64,000 bases of DNA from Cryptomeria japonica. Taxonomy: Eukaryota > Streptophyta > Pinopsida > Cupressales > Cupressaceae. The stretch is taken from NCBI RefSeq assembly GCF_030272615.1, contig NC_081414.1, positions 913,951,648 through 914,015,647 on the forward strand, written 5' to 3'. Below, one piece after another: positions 33,865-45,300 of the stretch (position 1 is the stretch's first letter; the number at the start of each line of letters is the position of its first letter). A program made the position numbers and the translations under genes. The notes under the pieces were generated by a model, which saw nothing but the letters and a program-made list of their open reading frames with translations, ran no database searches and was not told the DNA's origin.

Positions 33865-36576
33865 GGTTGATAGCCTGATGATGATAAATTCAGTTTTCAA
33901 AGCACTCATTGGGCGGTGATGTGAACAAGTACTATGTACTAAAACACATTTAATGCAAATTAAATCATAAGAGGGGAACAATGCAAATGAATTTTCCAAG
34001 AAGGAATGCCAGATTTTTATGGCAAGTAGGATGGTACGATAAGCCACTAAAATTAATTGAGTTAATTTCTCAAGGAACTTATAGAGCTGCCACCTTTCGT
34101 GTGAGCTCCATTTTACATTCTAGGTGGCAAAAAAAGGAGTCAAAGACAAGAGTGGATTTCAAGCACTCTTTGCAAGACAATTCAGCTCAAGTAAGAGATT
34201 ATGTCTTCTCATTCCTTGTTTTTCTAGATAAAATAATTAGGTCTTAGGAAAGGTTTTCAAGGAAAAATCCTCTCAATAATGTATTTGAACTCTTTCCCTT
34301 GATGCACCCTACTTTTCCCGCCATTCGTTCTATTCCTTGTAATATTTTTAGAAACCTTAGTTTTCCTTCTAATACGTGCAATGAAGATTAGAGCATCCCC
34401 TTGTAAAGAAAGTGAATTAGAGAATGTGAGAGATACAAACATGGGAAAATCTAGCCTAAGTGAAGTTTTGAAAAGGTTGCAAAGATGATACACTTCCCTT
34501 GTTGCACAGAGGGTGGTTGATGGTGGATTATTAAGAGAAGGATGTTACCCACTTGTAATTACATGTCCAAAATTAGTCATGGAATGCGGTTGGAACTATC
34601 ATGACGACTCTCATGAAGTTAGAGGTACAAACGACATTGTAATAGCATAGATAGATTTTGAGATGATGGCTAATGTGTTACAAATCCCAGACATGGAATA
34701 ATATGTGGACCTAACAATGCAATATGGATGGGAGTATTTTTAGAATCATGCAGATTGGTGCCTCACCTAGCTACCCCAAATATGCTTGGAAGTTGTGAGA
34801 AAAGGCAAGTCAAAGCTCCCCCCATGAATTAAAAAACAAATATTTTCAAAAGTGATATTGCTTATGTGATTGTGTTATTGTACAGGGCAACTAGGAGACC
34901 TAGCACAAAATACTTTAAAGAATGGATGTGCAAGTTTTTATTAGCAATTTGTTCTGAAGATGAATTTGTAGATTGAGCATCACTGATGAGTAATATTTTG
35001 CATGAGGAATTGATTAGCTACCACAAAAGGTGGGAATTCCATTTATGGTATGTGTTGTTCTATATACTTGTTGGTAGCAAGATGACTTGGCTAGGGTTAG
35101 TTATCGATGGATCACTAGTAGAACGTAGACCTATTTATGAATGCTTTCACTAGTTACAGGAGGATATGGTCATGAAGGACTTTCCCCATGTTTACAATGC
35201 ATTCTTCATGATCCTAATGCGAAAAATCGAGGGGTCTCTTGAGAAAACAATATCTATGGAAGCTACTGCCCTGGTAATGCAATTTGGTAATTTTTACATA
35301 TATATGAAAGTGCTCCTTTGAAGCTACCCATGTATGCTTCGGATTATATCATCTTTCTAGAATTGTGTCACCAAAAGGCATTTGTAAATATCAAATATTC
35401 AAGCTTGAAGAAGAAAGGGTATTCTTTCCCTTTATCCTTGTCTTATTTCTCTTGCAAAAGTAATGAGGTTGCAAAGAGCACACACAAATTGTTGTTGGAG
35501 TTTGGTTTTTTCATTATTTGCCTTTGAGAAGTAATTTTGACACCAAGGGTTATGCTTGGGAAAATATTTATGGCTCAACTTCGTACCTCCATGTCCCTCA
35601 ATTGGAAGATTTATGGGAAGACTGTCAGGATGATAGAGAAGTCTAGAGGAGGGATTTCATGCGATTGATGTAGTGGAGAAAGTGATTGCTTTCAATGTTC
35701 CTCTCCCAATTTCAGATGATGAAACACATGATGGCTTAGACTTAATTGATGAGTCCTACTACAATGCAACCATGATGCCTTTACCTTTGATTCAATGGTC
35801 TCAAGAGGAAGCGACAAATATCAACATCCACACCTTCGATGTTTTTAAGAGAACCCGACAATGGTTAGAAAATAAGGTTCAAGTCTCATGTTGTCTTTCC
35901 TTTGCAAAAGGGAAATCCATCAGCATAAAAGAGCTCATCTCAAAGCTCTGAGGGTACCAAGACCACAACCGAAGCTAGAGCGACTTCACACAAGTCGAGC
36001 TCCCAATCTGGAGGAGATGAGGAACCCTCAGAGGACCAAGCTAAATTGAAGTGAATTTGTGAAGAAAGCATCACCAGCAGTGATAAATTTGAGAAACTCC
36101 CCCCCCGCCCTCAAGAAAAGATATAAAATCTTGGCGATTTTTTTTATTTTTGATAAAAATAATAATTTTTATTGGCAAATCTTTTAATTTTAAAAAAAAA
36201 CTATTAATTTTATTGGAGATTTTTTTTACAACAAAATTTGTTGGTAGAAAATCTTGGTGAATCTTAGAAAATAATGAGTATGCATTAATTACTATTGCAA
36301 ATAATTTCATTTAAAAAAAAAATTCTTATAGAAAAGTAGAGTCCTATGGTGGAAATCATTAATGAGTTTAAAGGGTAGACACTACTTTAAGTTACTGCCA
36401 TTAATTTAAATTATTCTAATAGCCCTCTTTGTATTTTGTCAGATAAAATTTTCTTAAAATTTGTAATACTCATGGGGCCCAAAATTATTTTTATGCCATT
36501 GATTTCCATTGAGGTAAAAAATTGAAAAGCAACTCAACCCCAATGAGCATTACAACTTTTAGGTACAATTTACCTC
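33865..36576 (+). pseudogene. Decayed element with an unknown frame, first half, interrupted by the 6.5-kb element
   Basis: From about 33981 to 36050 the plus strand carries pieces of one long frame broken by more than twenty stops, for example TYRAATFRVSSILHSRWQ (34.1 kb), CPKLVMECGWNYHDDSHEV (34.6 kb) and ALPISDDETHDGL-like sequence (35.7 kb), with a Ser/Lys-rich end. I recognise no enzyme. One stretch (a DIVIA..IDFEMMANVLQIP pattern) faintly resembles the ALVSINRASFVEAFQIT stretch at 21.3 kb, so both may come from the same unnamed retroelement family. After 36060 the sequence is AT-rich with GGCGA words. It is cut at 36576 by the LTR element and resumes at 43124. Confidence 0.45.
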
Positions 36577-37376
36577 TGTTAGGATTCCCACAGATACTGA
36601 GAGGGGGGGGTAAATCAGTATCTAACCAGTTAATAGATTTTCTCAACTTAAAACATGTAGAGCATATTAATACAGTGTACCGGTAAATAGAAAGTAATGC
36701 AATAAACAGAGATAAAAACAACCACATGAAAAACACACCATAACACAAGGATTTAACAAGGAAACCCAGTGTGGGAAAAACCTCGGTGGGATTTGTGACC
36801 CACAATATTCACTTACTGGCCAATAAGAGAATATTACTGCTACAAGAGGGGCCTGCACATGCAGGAAGGCCAATTGCCTAGAGCTCACTGCTCAAATACA
36901 AAATAGGAAGTCTCACTGACTTACACAATGGATTATATAAATCTAGTGTCTTGTACTACTTCAAAGTAGCATCTATAATGCCAGATCCAGTACTGGTTTC
37001 TGCTATGCTTCTTACATAAACCCTTAACCTATAATTTGCATAATAGGTCTGCCTTATTTCGCCTACTTACATTCTTCTTACACAAAATGTTCTACAATTA
37101 TCTCTCTTATATAAGAGTCATTTTACAACTTGCCAAGTCGGCTTACAATGATTTTACAAATAATAAACAAAATATATTACAACAAAAATCTTGTCGGCCT
37201 CTGTGTCGGTATGCTTCCTTTCACTGTCGGTACCGGTGATCTGAGTGCCGGTGTAGAGTCTGATCTTGCTAGTGCTGGTGGAATGCCTTGCTGGTGTCAT
37301 AGGATTGTAAGGTTGCCATCAATGACAAAACCTTCAATCACCTACAATGTCTCATTAGAGTGTGCATATGCCAACA
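36577..37376 (-). repeat. 3' LTR of the 6.5-kb element (800 bp)
   Basis: On the minus strand it starts TGTTGGCATATGCACACTC and ends ATCCTAACA. It lies directly after the polypurine tract. Confidence 0.93.
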
Positions 37377-37388
37377 ATCTCCCCCTTT
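37377..37388 (-). other. Polypurine tract of the 6.5-kb element
   Basis: Minus strand AAAGGGGGAGAT, directly before TGTTGG. Copia-2 has the same tract at 52309-52320. Confidence 0.9.
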
Positions 37389-37598
37389 GGCATTGATGGC
37401 AACACTCATGAGAAAATTTCAAAAGTGTATCCAAAACTTGTAATCCAAAAATTGTTTCCAAAAATGTGTACCAAAAATATATGAGCTCCCCCTGAGCAAA
37501 TAAGTCTTTTGTAGATTATTTTCTCATACTACTACTCCCCCTTTGGCATCAATGACAAAGGTTGTCAAGGTGTCAATAGAGTTTGTAGTTTTTCTGTC

Positions 37599-40500
37599 TC
37601 AGCCTTGTAACTGGGTGTTTACAATTTGAAAAAGATGCGCCAAAACTAGATTTATGCTTTCCATAAACTTCTTACTATCTTTTATTGTTGCCTCTGTTCT
37701 TTGAACTGTACCGGTGAGGTACTGCATATGCTCTACTGGTGTTTTCTTTCCTTGTACTAATGCCTCAGATATTTCCTTCCTCAAGAATGCTAGATAGTCC
37801 AATCTTGGACTTAGTCTTAGTCTCAGATTTTTAGCCTTGTTTATTATTCTCTCCTTTTCTTTCTCTAGCTTCAGTAACTCTTCCTCAAAACTTGTTATCT
37901 TTTGCTCAAAAACTGATAATTTATCAAGTGAATTAACAAAATTGTCAACAAGTTTATTTATTTCTTCTTGTACCTTGCTCATTTTCTTATCTATGTCAAC
38001 TGTTAAAAAGTTTGTCTTGAAAGTATCTTTGTATAGAGTTTTAAATTCCTTCAATGAGTTGCATAGTTCCAGTAGAAGTGTGTCAAATTCCCTAGTACAC
38101 TTCTTTATTTGATCATAATTTTTTTTTGTTTTTCAATTTCCAACCTATCTTTGAATGGTTGTTCCTTTATTTGTTCAACTGTCACTATGTTGTCAGTAAT
38201 ATACTTTGACAAAGTGTCAAGTTGACTCAAAGAATCCTTATTATCTATGTTGCATTTTGGAGCCATCATCTTCAAAATTGGGATTGTCTCATCTATAGCT
38301 TTATAAGCTTGTGAACTACAATCAGTTATTTTCTTCAAAGAATCTAAAAAAACTTCAGTTACATTGGTTGATTTTTAATCTGTTGAGGAGGAACCAACAT
38401 TCTGAATTTCGTCGGTGGAGGAAGTGACCATGCTTGTAGTGACCTCTGGTAGGTTAGTCTGTGTTTCCATTTCCTTAAGCAAGGGTTTTTGTTTCTCTCC
38501 TGTTGCCGGTGGCACTATTTCCACATGAACCTGTTCCTATTCCGGAGCCTGTTGCTTTGCTTGTCTCTCTGTCTGTTTCCCTGTGCTATTATCTTCAATT
38601 TTTCCTTCAGTGTTATCAATGTTGTCAGTTGCTGGTGGCTCACTAGCCATGTCAGTCTTACCAGTTGTGTCTTTATCTACCACAATGTTGATCTTTTGAG
38701 TATCAACATCAACTGTGTATAGTATCTCTGAATTAGGATTAGTATCCTCTTGTGATAAATCCATACTGTCATCTGCCGGTTGGTCCTGTTGTTGTTACCG
38801 GTGGAGTAATCAGAGGCGGTGGGAATAAGTTATCTTTTATTTTGATACTAGGAGGTCCACCAACCTTTCCTTTACCCTTATCTTTGTCCTTTTGATAGAC
38901 TTTGATAGGCTTTGGGTTCCTATATTCTTCCTACTTTTCCTTCTCCACAAGGAATATATCCCATCCATTTTCTGTTTCTTTTGTTACCTCATTTACTCTT
39001 CCTGCCATTAGTGCAATATGCCAGTGTGCAGTAGAGAATACTGACCGGTTGACCTTTGCAATTAGATCATCTATTTCTTTTGGAGAGTTGACTGGGTAGA
39101 CAACAAGTAATTTTTCAATTTTGATTTTCTTGTCAGGTTCTACAATAGATTGTCTTCTTGCTTCCAGTCTCTTGAATAATTCATCTGGTAGTTCATCTAC
39201 AACTTGCATCAAAAAATTCTTATAGATATCTAGGTGTAAAATGACACTATTTTCAACTTGCTCTTTCTCATCTGCTGATAGTGTATTATATAAATTTTCT
39301 ATGTTCTTGAGTTTTCCTTCTTCTTTGATTTCATCCTACAGTTTGTCAATCGGAGAAATATTCTGTTGAGTCTTTTTCTTCTTAGGTGTTAGCTTTTTCT
39401 TTGGGGTTGTCTTCTTTACCGGAGACCTCACTACTTGTTGTTTTTGTCTAGTTCTTCTAGGCGAGGGTGTGGATACCGGTGAAGGTTGTCTTTTCCTTCC
39501 AACTCTTTTAAATTCAGCTGGCTTGTCACTCTCTGAAGAAGTTGCTACCGGTGACAGGTGAGTTTCTGGTTGCTGTGCCTGTAACTCATCTTCAGTGATA
39601 CCAGTTTGTTTCAGTACATCTTCTTTTATAGCCTTAGCCTGGCTTGAACCTCTCCTTACTGTTGCTTCTACTTTCTTTACTCTCTTCTTAGATTGAATTT
39701 GTCTTTCAATGGTCTCAACACTACCAAGTACGTCTTCCTTAGGTTCATTTGGTGCTTCCAGAAGGGCTTTAGCATATGTTTCAATGATGTGGTCATCAGT
39801 CTCATATCCCATTTCAGTAACCCAAATTGTTCTTGGGATAACTGCTTCCATCCAGATCTCATCCTTTTTAATCACAAAACATCTATCATCTTTGTATTTG
39901 TTTACAATTTCCTGTGGCAATCTGACTCTTTTGTTTATTCTGGCCTTCAGTGCTTGAAAATACTCATCAATATTCTTCTGTTTGCTTTCACCCATGTTGT
40001 TGAACAAGTTTGATAACTGTTTCCCTACCGGTATGTCAAGTCCAAGGTTCTTGATACCTATACCAGGCACTTGTTTGGTTATGTGTAGCATTAAGCATAC
40101 AAGTAAGTTGCCAAATCTGAATGTTCCTTTTTTATCCTTCTTGATCTTCCCTAAATTGTCAATCAATTCATCCTTTAACCATTCACATACATCAATTTTT
40201 ACATTATCCTTAACCATATCATGTGCACTTTTTATGCATAAACTGGAAACTGAGTTAAGTCGGTTTGCATGTGTTGCTTTGTAACCTAAAATCATGCTAA
40301 CAAATCTCACATTTATGTTGGTCACATCATTAACTCTTAGAGACCTTATGTCAGATGTTGCACCAGCTAGGTTCATTACCAGGTCATTTGAGACCTTCTT
40401 TGTCTTGTCTGGTCTGTTATCGATGGAAGGTAAACCTGTTACAGCTTTCACAACTTCCTTGGTAATTTTATGAATTGAATCTAGCCAAAAGAATTCTCCA

Positions 40501-40822
40501 TGTACCCTGCTCAATACTATCCTTATCACTTCCTTGGGGAATTCCGGAATGCAAAGGATCTCTGTACATTTCCAGAGTCATCACATATGACAGTTTTGTA
40601 CATGTTTTTGACTTCTTCATCTCCTAATTCTTCTATATGGCAATGGATATAAATTCTAGGGTCTTCTGCAAAAACAACTCCTTTGGGAATTTGGGAAAAA
40701 GCACCTACATTGTCATCCTTTTTAGCTATCACAGGAACTAACTGAAATACGGGCCTAGGGTGTTTGATTACCTCTACCATAGTAGGGTTTTCTATGAATT
40801 CAGGTATAGAAGAGGATGCCAT
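37599..40822 (-). pseudogene. Second long frame of the 6.5-kb element, unknown protein
   Basis: Minus-strand frame of roughly 1,050 residues, broken by a frameshift near 40.53 kb and a few stops. From the ATG at 40822 it has an N-terminal part (SSIPEFIENPTMVEVIKHP), then an intact 397-residue piece (40529-39336) with GEFFWLDSIHKITKEVVKAV, TFRFGNLLVCLMLHITKQVP and a very basic tail rich in Lys, Pro and Thr (KKTTPKKKLTPKKKK). A charged middle follows, then a C-terminal coiled-coil-like region (FEEELLKLEKEKERIINKAK, 37.6-38.05 kb). I recognise no catalytic motif. The layout resembles that of the frame at 19094-21792. The basic tail could bind nucleic acid or be a nuclear signal; that is inference. 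Confidence 0.65.
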
Positions 40823-41125
40823 GATTATAAATACCTTTTTCTACCTTTGGAAGGATTGATTGCTGAAATGCTTTGCCTCTTTGCTTGAAATGCCTTAGAT
40901 CTGGAAATTTCGAGCTCTTTGAATGTTTGAATGCTTGGTGAAGTGAAATGGAGCCAAAAAACATTAATTTATAATGTCAATCTTCCAACTACCATATTTA
41001 ATGCATGTCGGTTAAGTAATCACTTAACATAACTGCCGGTATAGAAGTAATTTCAACTTCTTACCATCAGCCGAGGGAATAATAGCATATGTCTCATTGA
41101 TTGCCAAACCCTCAAAGAAATTTCT

Positions 41126-42292
41126 TCAATTTGATGAAGAGACTCCTACCAGTGGTGTGCTGCTCTGTTCTCCTGGTGGAGTGTTGCTTGGTTCTACCGG
41201 TGGAGGAGTATTCCCAACACCATTTAGTTCTGATTTCCTGATCCATTGTTGCGAGAATTCCTGCTTAACTTCTTCAACTTTTTCTTTTCCTTTCAAACTA
41301 GAACCTTTGTTGTCTACCGGTGAGGACTTGCTTCTACAAAATTTAGCAATATGCCCAATTTTGTTACATGCATAACAAGTCACATTATTTCTCTGAATAG
41401 CCTTTTGATAACCTATGCCGGTTTGTATTCTGCATTGATTAGATAAGTGTCCAAATCTTCCACAAACATAACATCTCACATTGATTCTGCAATTCTCAGA
41501 GTTATGAACAACTTTGTTGCATTGTGAACATTGACCGGTGGGTGCATTGGTATTCTGATAGTTTCTAGATCTACATTCATTTTCTCTATGACCATACTTG
41601 TTACAGTTAAAGCATTTGCCATTGAATTTATAAGCAGTAGGTTGTCTTACCAGTTTGCTATGATCCTGTGTGTTTGCAGTACCGGAGCTTTCACCAACTT
41701 CAAAGCCAATTACACAAGTGTCACCTTTAGGTTTTTGATTCTTCAACAAGTTACCAAGTTCTTCTGAGCTTTTCTTGAATTTATCTTTATGTTGATTTGC
41801 AGTATCTAGTTCTCTTTCTAAGACTTCTTTCTGCCTCATCAGTTCATTTGAGTCATTCTGAGTGTGCATCAGATCTGTCTTCAACAAATAATTTTCATAG
41901 CTAAGTCTTGTGTTCTCATTTGCAACATCACTTAGTCTTCTAGTCAAATCTTCTTCAATCTTCTTTCTATCTTCAATTTCTTTACAAAATCTCATAGTCA
42001 TATCCTGCATCTCATTCTTTGTTGTCATGTTCTCTTGTTTCAGCTTGTTTATCATATCATTAAGTGTTTCTTTTTCATTAATGTTCTCATTTTGCATCTT
42101 TTCACAAAGTTCTCTTCTCTTGTTTCTTGAAATAGTAAGATTTTCTTGAAGTGCTTGAATAATATCCTGAGCAGCCTTTAGATCATCTTCAAGTTTGATA
42201 TTTTTCAAATTTTCTGCATCATAGTCTGAGAGAGCTCCTTCAAGTTGCTTCATCAAGTTTTCCATCTCTACTGGTGTCAAGATCTTCCTCAA
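41126..42292 (-). CDS. Gag-like protein with a long coiled coil and four zinc knuckles, intact
   Basis: 388 residues, no stops, beginning 30 bp after the primer-binding site. Residues 1 to about 190 are highly charged and heptad-rich (LEGALSDYDAENLKNIKLED, MINKLKQENMTTKNEMQDM, LERELDTANQHKDKFKKSSE), typical of a coiled coil. Four C-x2-C-x4-H-x4-C knuckles follow: CFNCNKYGHRENEC, CSQCNKVVHNSENC, CYVCGRFGHLSNQC and CYACNKIGHIAKFC. The tail is Pro/Ser/Thr-rich. Such knuckles bind RNA in retroelement nucleocapsids. The usual Copia gag N-terminal domain is not apparent, and four knuckles is more than the usual one or two. It probably packages its own RNA into particles made with helper proteins (inference). 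Confidence 0.85.
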   Translation of the reverse strand: MRKILTPVEMENLMKQLEGALSDYDAENLKNIKLEDDLKAAQDIIQALQENLTISRNKRRELCEKMQNENINEKETLNDMINKLKQENMTTKNEMQDMTMRFCKEIEDRKKIEEDLTRRLSDVANENTRLSYENYLLKTDLMHTQNDSNELMRQKEVLERELDTANQHKDKFKKSSEELGNLLKNQKPKGDTCVIGFEVGESSGTANTQDHSKLVRQPTAYKFNGKCFNCNKYGHRENECRSRNYQNTNAPTGQCSQCNKVVHNSENCRINVRCYVCGRFGHLSNQCRIQTGIGYQKAIQRNNVTCYACNKIGHIAKFCRSKSSPVDNKGSSLKGKEKVEEVKQEFSQQWIRKSELNGVGNTPPPVEPSNTPPGEQSSTPLVGVSSSN

Positions 42293-42321
42293 GCTGTTAG
42301 GCTTCTAAAAATAGAAGACCA

Positions 42322-42334
42322 GGCTCTGATACCA
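42322..42334 (-). other. Primer-binding site of the 6.5-kb element
   Basis: Minus strand TGGTATCAGAGCC, separated from the 5' LTR by AT. It is the complement of the initiator tRNA-Met 3' end. Confidence 0.92.
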
Positions 42335-42336
42335 AT

Positions 42337-43118
42337 TGTTAGGATTCCTGCAGATACTGAGAGGGGGGGGGGGGTGAATCAGTATCTAACCGGTTAATAG
42401 ATTTTCTCAACTTAAAACATGTAGAGCATATTAATACAGTGTACTGGTAAAGAAAAAGTAATGCAATAAACAGAGATAAAAACAACCACATGAAAAACAC
42501 ACCATAACACAAGGATTTAACGAGGAAACCCGGTGCGGGAAAAACCTCAGTGGGATTTATGACCCACAATATTCACTTACTGGCCAATAAGAGAATATTA
42601 CTGCTACAAGAGGGGCCTGCACATGTAGGAAGGCCAATTGCCTAGAGCTCACTGCTCAAATACAAAATAGGAAGTCTCACTGACTTACAAAATGGATTAT
42701 ATAAATCCAGTGTCTTGTACTCCTTCAAAGTAGCATCTATAATGCCAGATCCAGTACCAGTTTCTCCTCTGCTTCTTACATAAACCCTTAACCTATAATT
42801 TGCATAATAGGTCTTCCTTATTTTGCCTAATTACATTCTTCTTACTTACACAAAATGTTCTACAATGATCTCTCTTATATAAGAGTCATTTTACAACTTG
42901 CCAAGTTGGCTTACAAAGATTTTACAAATAATAAACAAAATATATTACAACAAAAATCCTGTCGGCCTCTGTGCTGTTTATGCTTCCTTTCACTGCCGGT
43001 GCCAGTGATCTGAGTGTCGATGGAATTCCTTGCCGGTGTCATAAGATTGTAAGGTTGCAATCAATGAAAAAACCTTCAATCACCTACAATGTCTCATTGG
43101 AGTGTGCATATGCCAACA
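42337..43118 (-). repeat. 5' LTR of the 6.5-kb element (782 bp)
   Basis: Minus strand TGTTGGCATATG...CCTAACA. It aligns along its length with the repeat at 36577, with small indels such as a longer C-run near the end. Confidence 0.93.
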
Positions 43119-43123
43119 ACCTC

Positions 43124-45300
43124 ATGGAATACAATGATGGTCATTAGATTGTATTTTGAATCAATGGTGGCAACTAAAGATTTCTCATAAAACCCTAAAG
43201 TAACTAATAATTATGATGTATTATTGGGAAATTAACTTAATTTTTTACAATAAATTATAAAACATTGGCGAATTTGATCAAATTATGTATCAAATATTTT
43301 GGCGAATCTTTGGGTTCAAAATTTTAATAAAATAAACTCTCTGGCGATTTAAATAAGACTAAAATAAAAATTTCTAAAAGTGTGGTGATTTAGGTCACCT
43401 AAAAACTTGAACTATTAGTCAAATTTTGATTTTTAAATTTTAAAAAATAGCCAAATGGCAAATATTAGCCACTAAAAAATTCATTAATCACCAGCCCACC
43501 GAAAAGGAAGAGAGATTGGAGGTCAGCCACACCAGCACCATTGTTGGTACAATAGGTAAATCCTCCCATTGTCACTACTATTGATAATGATGCACATATT
43601 TTTTATCTTATAGATGAATACTTTTCTTTAGGCCTATCTTTGGGTGAACTCAATCCTTTGACTCCAACACATCTCATATCTTCAGATCCCCTTGCTATTT
43701 CTGAGCAAGTCTCTCTTGCTATAGTTAGTACCTCTACCATTGTCACCTCCTCCCCTTGGCTAAAGAAAACTATTGGGAAGAAGAATAAATATATCCCGAC
43801 CGCAGAACTTCATGTAGACACCATCACCCAAGTATTAGGAGGTACACCTAAACCCAAGAGAGCTAGGAGGATGTCTCATATGATTATTGATTCTAACACA
43901 GTGCACCAAGTTATGGAAATTGTCGACCCCATGGTAGACAAAGAGGAACTTGAACTCACAGAAGTTGATTATTGGCTAACATAATTGACATCTATCCCTC
44001 TAACACAAAAGATGATATTTATCATGCTAAGTCTTTTATGGGTAACCTTTCACGAAGGGTAAAGAAGGAAGAACAAAATAATCATGAGCTCACTCATTAG
44101 TTAAATGCCCTCGTTGCTTTTATTTGATCTCTTCTATTGAGTGTCAAACAACGTGACAAAGGAACATAAATTGCACCTATGTTAGGAGATATCAATGTTG
44201 ATCAAAAGAAACAGGTCAAGAGATGTTGGGCAATAACAATTTGGTTGTGGAAGAGTGGGTAAACAAAGGTAAAACCCAATGTTTCATATTTATTGATGAA
44301 GGTCTAAAATCTTATGCCAACCTTGTAGATAAAACAAGCACTCTCCTTGCTAATCTAGAGGAACTCAAGAAAGAAATGGGAGGACTAGAAATCATCTCCC
44401 ACCAATTAGGGCAAATCTCCCAAATGCATCTAGCTTTACTAGTAAAGGAGGGAATTATTAAGGATCACAAAAAATAAAGCAGCTAATTGGAGAGAGATGT
44501 TCAAATGGAGATTGTTTGTACTGAAAGAGATCCATACAAAGATAGTAGCAACCATTACCCGATATTTATCTAACATTGGGACCCTACACACATGCTTCAA
44601 CACTTTGTGCCTAAATATTTTTAAATAAGGTGGGTAGGAGTTGCTAACAACAGTTTTAGTTCGTGAAGACCTAAGGAAGAAGATAGAAGATGATTTTTCA
44701 CTAGAAAAGATAGGGATGCAATCTCTGGAAAGGATAAAGGACACCTTGACCCTCATTCCTAGCATGAGAGAAAAAATAAGTGAATGACTATGACAAATAA
44801 TTGAGGCCGACCCAGAGATTCATAAGCAAAAGCTTTGAGCTAACATGACTCTTGTCCCTAATAAGAGCGAGATGTCCCTGATACTCCACGTATATGTGAA
44901 TTATACAAAGAAGATGTAGATATTGACAAAATTGATCAAGCAGGTGCAGATTTCAAATGATGATGAACTAGCATCAAGTGATAATGTGGAGTTGATTGGC
45001 AAACTAGAGGGTGGTAACGTGTCTTGGCATGATTAATGCTCTTTTCATATTTTATTCTCTTGCTCGAAAACAATTGGCTTTGGACGATTGTTTAATTATT
45101 GCTATTTTTAAAGACTTGTGTTTTTAACTGGTTGTCTTCAAGAAGTCGTTATGTTTTAAAAACTGAAACCTATGGGCTAGCTATTTATGTTTTGGAAAGC
45201 TTATTTGAATGGATCTTTTCTTTGGGAATGCAAACTTTGTGTTGTTGTTTAGAAGGAAAGACATTGTTTTATATGTTTTGATCAATTATCTTTGATATTT
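43124..45300 (+). pseudogene. Decayed element with an unknown frame, second half
   Basis: This continues the element cut at 36576. One frame is open from 43556 to 43983 (LGELNPLTPTHLISSDPLAI, KKTIGKKNKYIPTAELHVDT). Further pieces run to about 45.0 kb after many stops, including a charged, helix-rich stretch at 44223-44477 (NLEELKKEMGGLEIISHQL). GGCGA-type words at 43265-43400 match those at 36130-36260 on the other side of the insertion. No enzyme domain is seen. The order of globular part, linker and coiled coil is like the unknown frames at 19.1-21.8 and 37.6-40.8 kb. Confidence 0.45.

Larger units (their letters stand above)
36577..43118 (-). mobile_element. 6.5-kb non-autonomous (LARD-like) LTR element with a zinc-knuckle protein and no pol
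   Basis: A complete insertion read on the minus strand. The LTRs are 42337-43118 and 36577-37376. The primer-binding site TGGTATCAGAGCC lies at 42322-42334, two bases from the 5' LTR. The polypurine tract AAAGGGGGAGAT abuts the 3' LTR. ACCTC at 36572-36576 and 43119-43123 is a perfect 5-bp target duplication. The roughly 5-kb interior holds an intact 388-residue frame with four CCHC zinc knuckles and a second long unknown frame, but no protease, integrase, reverse transcriptase or RNase H. Its boundary signals match those of Copia-2 nearly base for base, so Copia-2-type enzymes probably moved it. Confidence 0.92.
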
